DNA of 5,466 nt from Actinomycetota bacterium (lineage in GTDB: Bacteria > Actinomycetota > Actinomycetes > Nanopelagicales > Nanopelagicaceae), in contig CANKCX010000063.1 of NCBI GenBank assembly GCA_947480375.1, positions 1 to 5,466 of the forward strand. The letters are read 5' to 3'. The notes beneath the pieces were generated by a model, which saw nothing but the letters and a program-made list of their open reading frames with translations, had not been told where the DNA came from and did no database searches. Each line of letters starts with the position of its first letter. Position 1 is the stretch's first letter. The position numbers were made by a program, and so were the translations under genes. This document shows positions 1 through 5,328 of the stretch, piece by piece.

Positions 1-2
1 CA

Positions 3-422
3 ACTTCGAATGCAAATAACTTTCAATTAAATACTGTTGGCGGAAAGGTAACTCTAAGATTTCAATTCTTTGCAGGAGGTTCTTATAACGGGCCCGATAC
101 CGGCGTAATCGTTACTCTGCAAAATGTAAGAATTTCATCAATCGACTTAGATGGTTCAACTGCGGCTGGTTCATACCAATATTCAGATTTTTCTGGATTC
201 CAGAAATATTCCATGATGGATCCAACAAATTTAATTGCGATCCCTGTAACAGATGCATCAACAACAAAACCACTAACTCGCTTCCAGGCTAACAAGACTG
301 GTTCACGAAGTACTGTTCCGCAAGATCAAGTGCTAATTAAATATGACTCAATGCAAGAGTTTTATGTGAATTTCGGAAACGTGGTTGCCGGTTCAACTAA
401 CTGGTTTGGATTAGTTTTTGGC
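3..422 (+). other. N-terminal beta-sandwich domain, truncated by the window edge
   Basis: Residues 1-140 alternate hydrophobic and polar residues as beta strands do. They carry a DLDG turn (codons 144-155), an NFGN strand (369-380) and a closing GLVFG strand (408-422). The layout resembles a beta-sandwich module found near the N-terminus of large bacterial surface proteins, with an acidic D-x-D-G turn followed by a late FxxxFG strand. I cannot name the family. Its beginning is outside the window. Confidence 0.45.
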
Positions 423-3400
423 GCCTGGCCGGCTGGTAGCACTCCAGTTGAATACGCGAATGGCTACAACACGCCGCCAACTTCAACTAGCAAGACAATA
501 CTTATGGATTCTCGAACTGCAACAGTAGACACATTTACTGTTGGAGATTTTGGGGTTTATGACGATGTAGATGGAAACCCATTCAACTCAATTATTATTT
601 CGTCATTGCCAACGGCAGGTACGGGCACGCTGCAGTATTACTCTGGCGGATCTTGGACTTCAACAACCGTTTCGGTTGGGCAAGAGATTTCGATTGCAGA
701 TATCGAAAGTGGAAAGTTCCGTTTAAACCCAAATAGTCCGAGCTCGCCAAATACTAATTTTAATTTCTATGTAAATGACGGTCTCGATAATAGTTCGGGC
801 GAATATACGTTGACAATTACATATGTTGGCGCCAGTAATGAAATTATCTTCCCGCAACCGGGGGATACGACTACTGCAATTTCATTTGCATCTGGATCAA
901 CTTCTACTTTTGGCACCCCAACACTTACATCAAATACACCAGGAACTTGTAGCGTTGCCGGTCTAGTTATAACAACTAACGCAACAACAACAGGTATTTG
1001 TTCCATAACTGCAACACAAGCTGGCGATGGTTCTACTGTTCCTGCTGCTAACCCAGTAACTCGATCATTTACAATCTATAAATCTGGAGTTGTTCGCCAA
1101 GTTATTACCTTTGCTGCTCCAGCTACAAAGGCTTCAGGTTCAGGAGCTTTTGCCTCAAATGCAACAACTGATGCTGCCGGGCTAAAAGTTACATTAACTT
1201 CCTTAACGCCTTCTATTTGTACCGTAAGCGGATTGAACATAACTCCAATTGCTCCGGGCACTTGCACAATTGTGGCTAGTCAAGATGGCACTGCTTCAAT
1301 TCCGGCGGCGTCACCTGTTACTCGAGATTTCACTGTTACTGGAACTTCAGCGCCCACTGAAAGTAGTGGTGGTGGAGTTTTTGGAACCAAAACGCTCGGA
1401 GTTAGTGCACTTTCTTCAACTACCGCAACATTTAATGGTCTTGTAGATGCAAATGCAGTTTCAACAACTTACAAATTCTGCTACATGAAAGAATCAGAGC
1501 CAAGATTTGCAAATGAAACTTTGACCGCGAACCTAAGTGGTGGAAGTAAATATTTTGGATCTTCATATTTCAAATGTACGTCAGACCTTGGAACTACATC
1601 TAGCGATGGAGTCCTTGTTTCAACCAATATAACTGGCCTTTCAAAGCAGAACACCTATTACATGCAAATTATTGCAACCCAGGGTGGAACTACTTTGTAC
1701 GGTTTGCCGTTCAAATTCACAACCTCAGATTCAAATAAGGGGCTGAAACTCTGGACCAATCCGGCGACTAGCGTCACTGCGAGTTCGGCAACACTTAATG
1801 ACACTGCAACGGTCGAGAGTGATGGTTCTACCTACAAGATACTTTTCTGTACTTTGAATAAGTATGAGATTAATTCACTCAGTGGTGATTTAAAGAATTG
1901 CACAAAGTCTTCAACGGTCAGAGACAGCATCAAAAAAGGCGAAACTAAAACAGATTCTTATTCATACAGTTACACCGAACCAGGAACCTACTATTTCCAA
2001 GTTGTAGCTTCTCGCACAAGCAATAGCAAAACTTATTACACCTACGGCAATATTCGCAGTTTTTCGACCCCTGTCACGACTCCAACCCCGGTCACTAGTG
2101 ATGCAACAATGCTTAAAGCGACATCTGCTGTACTGAATGGTTCGATAAATGCACCAAGCGGTTCGACGGTTCTTGGTTTTTGTTGGGGAACATCTCAAAC
2201 CCTGGGCGCTTCAAATACATGTACTGGAACCGCCGTTGTAGCTAAAGAATCACCGGCAACTTCAATAGGATCAAAGACATATTCATTCAGCCTTACTGGT
2301 CTAACGACCAATACTCGTTATTACTACAAGGCGACTGCAAAAACTGGTTCGGCAGATACTGCTACGAGCACAGTAATCAAGTCATTCATACTTGGAGCAC
2401 CGACTGTTCGTACGGTAAGTGCAACAAGTATTGCAAAATCAGGTAGCACCTGGAGCGCAACTTTAAGTGGTTATGTCAGCCCTGTTTCGGGTACGACTTC
2501 AATTCCAAGCTTCTGCATTAATGATTCAAGCGGATCATTGGATGCGGCGACTGGAAAATTGGCTACTTGCACATCGACGCTTGCGGTTACTGATCCATCA
2601 AGTACTGCAACTTCTGCAATTACTTTTACCGCGCCAATAAGCGGAATTGCAACGGGCGCAACTATTTATTTCCAGGCTATTGGAACTGATTCAACAACAG
2701 CTTCACTCATTACATATGGAAGTGTTATGAGTTTCAAGACTTACGACAATCCAGTTGTAACCACAATCTCTGCTGAATCAATCAGTTCTACCAGTGAAAC
2801 TTTGACTGCAACAGTCAAAACTACAAATGCGCTGGCGACCACAAGTAAATTCTGCGTAAGCACAAGCTCATCTGCATCCAATGTGAAAGGCCTGCTTGAT
2901 TCTTGTTTATCTAACTTAACCTTCACACCAGCTTCCACTGTTACAGCTGCGGGAACGACCCTTGAAACGATTACTGCAACGGTTACCGGGCTAAATCCTG
3001 GAACAACATACTTCTATCAAGTCCTGGGCGATCATGATTTGGGTAATGAATATGGCGCGATTAAGCGGTTCTCATCGGGGGGCACTCTGCCTGAAGCGGT
3101 CACAACTTTGCCGACTTCGATTTCAGCCACTGGCGCAACGCTTAATGGAACGATAAATCCAAAGGGTGCAGATACAGCGGTTTACTTCTGTTACAAGGGT
3201 GTTGGGATAGGCGACGTTGATACAAGTACTGCAACTCAAATTACGGGCTGCACAACGACAGCGTTAGTAGAAACAAAAACAGCATCAACTGATGCATCTA
3301 GTTCTTCATTCACTTTAACGGCGAGTGCAAGTCCAAAGTATTACTACCAAATCGTTGGAGTTAACTCATTTGGTACAACTTACGGCGATGCAGTTCCATT

Positions 3401-5279
3401 CTTTGTCGGTGCACCAGCTGTTTCTACAGATGGCGCAAGTGTTGTAAGCGCGACTCAGGCAATGGTTTATGGAACGGTTAGCACGAATGCTCAGGCGCTT
3501 AGCGGCACAAATGTTAAGTTCTGTATCTCCACAGCCAGCACGATGGATTCGGTAACTACCACTGCGCTTGAATCATGCGATGTCGAGTTGCTATCAGGTT
3601 CCACTAATTCGGGAATTCTAAGTAATCAATATGAATCTGCTACAACTACCGTAGCCTTAACTTCCGGAATTATTTACTACTATCAAATCTCAGCTGAAAC
3701 CGCTCTAGGCAAAACTTACGGTGGAGTAAGGCAATTCAGCGCGGGAGCCCCAATAGCTGTTACGAACGCTGCAACAAGCCAGACTTACGATGCAACAAGT
3801 TTGACAACTGGTGCCACGCTAAATGGAAGCATCAATGCATCTGGTGATACCGATGTAGAAGCCCAATTCTGTTTAAGCGCTTCTATGGAACTTGATGCTC
3901 AAACAGGTAATCTAAAATGTGATTACAACATTGAAGCAGATCCAATGTTTATTTCGGGAACTACTGCTACGAATATTTCTTCAATAATTGTAAGTGGTCT
4001 CTTCACTGGCTGGACTTACTACTATCAAACTCATGCCAAGGGATTGTATGAAGGCTGGGGCGAGATTGTAAGTTTCACGACAAAAGCCCGAGTTTCATTT
4101 AACGCCAATACAGGTTCGGGAACTATGTCTGACCAGATTAGCGATACTCAAACCGCACTTACTGCCAATTCATTTACGGCACCATCTGGCTATCACTTTG
4201 TAAATTGGAATACTGGTGCCGCAGGCGATGGCGACGCATTTAGCGACAGTGATGTTTATGCATTTACTTCTGACTTAGAACTCTATGCGCAATGGTCAAA
4301 TACCTGCTGTCAATTAAGTTTTAACTCAAATGGTGGCAGTGGAAGCATGAATGCTCAGACTGTCACACAAAGCGTTGCGGCAAGCATTAGAGCTGCAAGT
4401 TATTCAAAGTCTGGTTGCACCTTCGGTGGTTGGTCTACAACTTCAGGTGGCGCCGCAACTTATGCAAATTCTGATTCGATTACCGTCACAACGGATACGA
4501 CTTTGTATGCAGTTTGGACTGGATGTGCTTCAGGAGGTGCACCAGGAGGCACTGTTCCTAGAAAGAAGATCGAGGACACCAAACCGACCGAAGATAAGAA
4601 GACTGAGCAACCTACAGAAGTTGTACCAGTTGTCCCTGCAAAGAAGCCAATTACACCAATCGTGATTAATAATTCTGGTGTAATAAAGACAATTGCTTCT
4701 GAAAAGAAAGTCATTGTCAACCAAATCGTTCCGATCAAACAGGAGATAACTCTTGAGATTGCACCAGATGTAAAAATCGTTCAAGTCTTAATCAACGGCA
4801 AGAAATCTTCAGCAACTGTTGATGACGGTGGAAAGATTGTGCTTCCGAAGGGTGTTCTTGTAGGCCCTAAGGATAAAGTCTCAGTCGTAGCCGAGAATCA
4901 AGGCGAACGACAGACTGTTCCAGTTCAAGTTAAGAATGATCCAATTTCAATTGGTAACGTTAATTTCAATCTTGGTTCATATGCACTGACACCCGCTGCG
5001 AAGTCAATTTTGAAGAAGGTTGCAGCAGTTGTGAAAGATCATGGATTCACGAATGTTTCACTCACAGGCCATACCGATATCCAAGGCTCTGCTGGTTTCG
5101 ATAATAAAGCGCTATCAGAACAACGCAATAAAGCGGTTTCGGCTTACTTAAAGACTTTGCTACCTAAGGGTGTAACAGTCAAACTCACAGGTGCTTATGC
5201 CTCAGATAAGCCACTTGTTGAAGATAAGAGTGTCGCAGCCTTCAAGCTGAACCGACGAGTTGAGATAGTTGTTAAGTAA
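3..5279 (+). CDS. Giant multidomain surface protein with Fn3-like and InlB repeats and a C-terminal OmpA-like domain (5' partial)
   Basis: The reading frame is open from the first complete codon to TAA at 5277-5279, giving at least 1758 residues; the start and any signal peptide lie to the left of the window. Domains in order are a beta-sandwich (residues 1-140), a cadherin-like domain (156-275), two Ig-like repeats (279-445), eight Fn3-like repeats (462-1360), two InlB B-type repeats (1362-1505), a Lys/Glu/Pro linker (1509-1552), a small beta domain (1553-1646) and an OmpA-like domain (1647-1758). The body is very rich in Ser, Thr, Ala and Gly. It is an extracellular adhesin or stalk by architecture; the ligand cannot be told. 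The OmpA-like domain keeps GHTD and the LSEQR arginine, so wall attachment through peptidoglycan is likely. There is no LPXTG sorting signal and no C-terminal membrane segment. An M23 peptidase gene follows 27 bases downstream. The ATG at 213 is internal, not the start. The architecture call is firm; adhesion is inferred. Confidence 0.93.
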   Translation, partial: TSNANNFQLNTVGGKVTLRFQFFAGGSYNGPDTGVIVTLQNVRISSIDLDGSTAAGSYQYSDFSGFQKYSMMDPTNLIAIPVTDASTTKPLTRFQANKTGSRSTVPQDQVLIKYDSMQEFYVNFGNVVAGSTNWFGLVFGAWPAGSTPVEYANGYNTPPTSTSKTILMDSRTATVDTFTVGDFGVYDDVDGNPFNSIIISSLPTAGTGTLQYYSGGSWTSTTVSVGQEISIADIESGKFRLNPNSPSSPNTNFNFYVNDGLDNSSGEYTLTITYVGASNEIIFPQPGDTTTAISFASGSTSTFGTPTLTSNTPGTCSVAGLVITTNATTTGICSITATQAGDGSTVPAANPVTRSFTIYKSGVVRQVITFAAPATKASGSGAFASNATTDAAGLKVTLTSLTPSICTVSGLNITPIAPGTCTIVASQDGTASIPAASPVTRDFTVTGTSAPTESSGGGVFGTKTLGVSALSSTTATFNGLVDANAVSTTYKFCYMKESEPRFANETLTANLSGGSKYFGSSYFKCTSDLGTTSSDGVLVSTNITGLSKQNTYYMQIIATQGGTTLYGLPFKFTTSDSNKGLKLWTNPATSVTASSATLNDTATVESDGSTYKILFCTLNKYEINSLSGDLKNCTKSSTVRDSIKKGETKTDSYSYSYTEPGTYYFQVVASRTSNSKTYYTYGNIRSFSTPVTTPTPVTSDATMLKATSAVLNGSINAPSGSTVLGFCWGTSQTLGASNTCTGTAVVAKESPATSIGSKTYSFSLTGLTTNTRYYYKATAKTGSADTATSTVIKSFILGAPTVRTVSATSIAKSGSTWSATLSGYVSPVSGTTSIPSFCINDSSGSLDAATGKLATCTSTLAVTDPSSTATSAITFTAPISGIATGATIYFQAIGTDSTTASLITYGSVMSFKTYDNPVVTTISAESISSTSETLTATVKTTNALATTSKFCVSTSSSASNVKGLLDSCLSNLTFTPASTVTAAGTTLETITATVTGLNPGTTYFYQVLGDHDLGNEYGAIKRFSSGGTLPEAVTTLPTSISATGATLNGTINPKGADTAVYFCYKGVGIGDVDTSTATQITGCTTTALVETKTASTDASSSSFTLTASASPKYYYQIVGVNSFGTTYGDAVPFFVGAPAVSTDGASVVSATQAMVYGTVSTNAQALSGTNVKFCISTASTMDSVTTTALESCDVELLSGSTNSGILSNQYESATTTVALTSGIIYYYQISAETALGKTYGGVRQFSAGAPIAVTNAATSQTYDATSLTTGATLNGSINASGDTDVEAQFCLSASMELDAQTGNLKCDYNIEADPMFISGTTATNISSIIVSGLFTGWTYYYQTHAKGLYEGWGEIVSFTTKARVSFNANTGSGTMSDQISDTQTALTANSFTAPSGYHFVNWNTGAAGDGDAFSDSDVYAFTSDLELYAQWSNTCCQLSFNSNGGSGSMNAQTVTQSVAASIRAASYSKSGCTFGGWSTTSGGAATYANSDSITVTTDTTLYAVWTGCASGGAPGGTVPRKKIEDTKPTEDKKTEQPTEVVPVVPAKKPITPIVINNSGVIKTIASEKKVIVNQIVPIKQEITLEIAPDVKIVQVLINGKKSSATVDDGGKIVLPKGVLVGPKDKVSVVAENQGERQTVPVQVKNDPISIGNVNFNLGSYALTPAAKSILKKVAAVVKDHGFTNVSLTGHTDIQGSAGFDNKALSEQRNKAVSAYLKTLLPKGVTVKLTGAYASDKPLVEDKSVAAFKLNRRVEIVVK
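468..827 (+). other. Cadherin-like Ig-fold domain
   Basis: Residues 156-275 begin with NTPPTS and follow the pattern of bacterial cadherin-like repeats: a DDVDGN acidic turn, an SIIISSLP strand, a GTGTLQYY strand, VGQEISIADIESGKF, then a strand ending NFYVNDG and a final YTLTITYV strand. The match rests on the order of these blocks (D-DG, LP..GTL, GQ.I...DI..G, F.V.DG). Such domains serve as extracellular spacers or adhesion modules, often stiffened by calcium. It contains no cysteine, unlike the repeats that follow. Confidence 0.65.
837..1337 (+). repeat. Two tandem bacterial Ig-like repeats
   Basis: Two copies lie at 837-1079 and 1095-1337. Both share the order I-x-F near the start, then S-x-TP-x-x-C-x-V-x-G-L, then G-x-C-x-I-x-A-x-Q-x-G, then IP/VPAA-x-PVTR and a last F-T-V/I strand. 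Each has exactly two cysteines, with 16 residues between them in the first and 14 in the second, a plausible disulfide within each domain. The pattern is common in stalk regions of secreted actinobacterial proteins, where the repeats act as spacers. The two copies differ widely at the DNA level, so the duplication is not recent. Confidence 0.7.
1386..1724 (+). repeat. Fn3-like repeat 1
   Basis: Residues 462-574 follow the shared pattern of an early ATFNGLV strand, then KFC, a second cysteine (FKC), an ITGL turn, YYMQIIA and a final YG...F-K-F strand. The loop between the two cysteines is the longest of the eight (31 residues against 12-19 in the others) and carries an aromatic-rich insertion (KYFGSSYF). 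Confidence 0.7.
1743..2069 (+). repeat. Fn3-like repeat 2
   Basis: Residues 581-689 contain SATLNDTATV, then LFC with KNC 16 residues further on, then YYFQVVAS, and a closing YGNIRSF strand. It is richer in Lys and Tyr than the other copies. A short Thr/Pro linker (TPVTTPTPV) joins it to repeat 3. Confidence 0.7.
2085..2396 (+). repeat. Fn3-like repeat 3
   Basis: Residues 695-798 contain SAVLNGSINAPSG, then GFC with NTC after 12 intervening residues (the shortest loop), then LTGLTTNTRYYYKATA and a closing VIKSF strand. It lacks the YG dipeptide that most other copies have just before the last strand. Confidence 0.7.
2397..2741 (+). repeat. Fn3-like repeat 4
   Basis: Residues 799-913 start with APTV directly after repeat 3, contain SATLSGYVSPVSG, then SFC with ATC after 17 intervening residues, then IYFQAIG and YGSVMSF. 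The middle of the domain is longer than in repeat 3, with an extra Ser/Thr/Ala-rich strand. Confidence 0.7.
2748..3074 (+). repeat. Fn3-like repeat 5
   Basis: Residues 916-1024 contain SETLTATVKT, then KFC with DSC after 16 intervening residues, then VTGLNPGTTYFYQVLG and YGAIKRF. The turn NPGTTYFYQ is the closest to a textbook Fn3 turn (L-x-P-G-T-x-Y) in the array. Confidence 0.75.
3090..3410 (+). repeat. Fn3-like repeat 6
   Basis: Residues 1030-1136 contain GATLNGTINPKG, then YFC with TGC after 19 intervening residues, then KYYYQIVGVNSFG, YGDAVPF and a closing FVG. The block A-T-L-N-G-x-I/V-N-P-x-G is the usual first-strand signature of bacterial Fn3-like surface repeats. Confidence 0.75.
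3411..3746 (+). repeat. Fn3-like repeat 7
   Basis: Residues 1137-1248 start with APAV, contain AMVYGTVSTN, then KFC with ESC after 17 intervening residues, then YYYQISAETALG, YGGVRQF and SAG. It directly abuts repeats 6 and 8 with no linker. Confidence 0.75.
3747..4082 (+). repeat. Fn3-like repeat 8
   Basis: Residues 1249-1360 start with API, contain GATLNGSINASG, then QFC with LKC after 15 intervening residues, then VSGLFTGWTYYYQTHA and a closing IVSFTT strand. The usual YG before the last strand is replaced by WG. It is the last Fn3-like unit and leads straight into the first InlB-type repeat. Confidence 0.75.
4086..4517 (+). repeat. Two InlB B-type (Listeria-Bacteroides) repeats
   Basis: The first copy (4086-4295) runs from VSFNANTGSGTM through APSGYHFVNW to LELYAQW. 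The second (4308-4517) runs from LSFNSNGGSGSM through SGCTFGGWST to TTLYAVW. Both fit the known B-repeat pattern: F-x-x-N-x-G-x-G-x-M, then G-x-x-F-x-x-W, then L-Y-A-x-W. These ubiquitin-like beta-grasp modules are stalk or adhesion units in surface proteins of many Gram-positive bacteria. The first has no cysteine; the second has CC just before or at its start, one in SGC and one just after its end in TGC. Confidence 0.88.
4527..4658 (+). other. Charged, proline-rich linker
   Basis: Residues 1509-1552 begin with a Gly/Ala/Pro stretch, then become dense in Lys, Glu, Asp, Thr and Pro (for example RKKIEDTKPTEDKK), then end with VVPVVPAKKPITP. Composition changes abruptly from the neutral Ser/Thr-rich repeats. 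Such linkers commonly span the cell wall between a wall-bound end and exposed domains. Confidence 0.7.
4659..4940 (+). other. Small beta-rich domain preceding the OmpA-like domain
   Basis: Residues 1553-1646 alternate as short beta strands (VIVNQIVPIKQEITLEI, KIVQVLINGKK, GKIVLPKGVLVG, DKVSVVAE, TVPVQVKN). It looks like an all-beta spacer domain, perhaps Ig-like. I do not recognise a named family. It has no cysteine and is Lys-rich, like the following domain and unlike the preceding repeats. Confidence 0.45.
4941..5276 (+). other. OmpA-like peptidoglycan-binding domain (OmpA C-terminal family)
   Basis: Residues 1647-1758 show the full family pattern: VNFNLGSYALTPAAKSIL, then VSLTGHTDIQGS, then NKALSEQRNKAVSAYL, then a beta strand with GAYASDKP, and a closing NRRVEIVV. 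By family knowledge, the Asp of GHTD (codon 5076-5078) and the Arg of LSxxR (codon 5124-5126) bind the carboxylate of meso-diaminopimelate in the peptide stem; both are present. The domain is complete and ends the protein, one Lys before the stop. It should hold the protein to the wall without a covalent bond. Confidence 0.93.
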
Positions 5280-5287
5280 TTGCAAAT

Positions 5288-5328
5288 AGGAAGTTATCAT
5301 TCTTGAATGAAGAGAGTGATAACTTCCT
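5288..5328 (+). promoter_or_regulatory. Long stem-loop over the start codon of the downstream gene
   Basis: Bases 5288-5304 pair with 5312-5328: a perfect 12-bp outer stem, then a T-G wobble, three more Watson-Crick pairs and a final T-G wobble, 17 pairs in all. The loop is 5305-5311 (GAATGAA) and contains the ATG at 5307-5309. The stem starts nine bases after the upstream stop, where a terminator would be expected, but only two T bases end its right arm, so it is not a classic intrinsic terminator. In RNA it would also bury AGGAAG (5288-5293), the only purine-rich Shine-Dalgarno candidate, which is already rather far (13 bases) from the ATG. It may be a terminator, a translation block or a DNA operator. 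Confidence 0.7.
5295..5300 (+). promoter_or_regulatory. Candidate -10 box for a leaderless transcript of the M23 gene
   Basis: TATCAT matches the TATAAT consensus at five of six positions. It ends six bases before the ATG at 5307, the spacing expected if transcription starts on the A of the start codon. Leaderless genes are frequent in actinobacteria, and no well-spaced Shine-Dalgarno sequence precedes the ATG. The -35 region is weak (TTAAGT at 5272-5277, 17-base spacer, three of six matches). Confidence 0.45.

Noticed and set aside
191..205. Short inverted repeat TTCTGGA-T-TCCAGAA
   Set aside because: It is inside coding sequence of the giant gene, only seven bases per arm with a one-base centre, and no promoter or gene start depends on it.
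213..215. ATG as the start of the giant gene
   Set aside because: The frame is open to the left edge, no signal peptide follows, and the upstream codons encode part of the same domain.
767..1006. Reverse-strand open frames opposite the giant gene (also near 83-295, 1076-1267, 1962-2198, 2741-2938, 4460-4784)
   Set aside because: They show no domain or start signal and are expected by-products of the Ser/Thr/Ala-rich codon pattern on the forward strand.
1386..4082. CRISPR or simple tandem DNA repeat
   Set aside because: The periodicity of about 340 bases is only at the protein-domain level; no identical spaced DNA repeats are seen.
4351..4665. Forward open frame of 104 codons in another frame
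   Set aside because: It overlaps the InlB-type repeat and linker coding sequence, has a low-complexity Leu/Gln-rich product and no supporting signal.
4842..5174. Two LPKGV motifs (4842-4856 and 5160-5174) as possible sortase signals
   Set aside because: They are not LPXTG, and neither is followed by a hydrophobic segment and basic tail; both lie within folded domains.
5288..5293. AGGAAG as Shine-Dalgarno site for the M23 gene
   Set aside because: Thirteen bases separate it from ATG 5307, longer than usual, and it lies in the hairpin stem. A leaderless start explains the layout better.
5316..5318. GTG as alternative start of the M23 gene
   Set aside because: It would remove the Lys-Arg n-region of the signal peptide; ATG 5307 directly follows an in-frame TGA and fits better.
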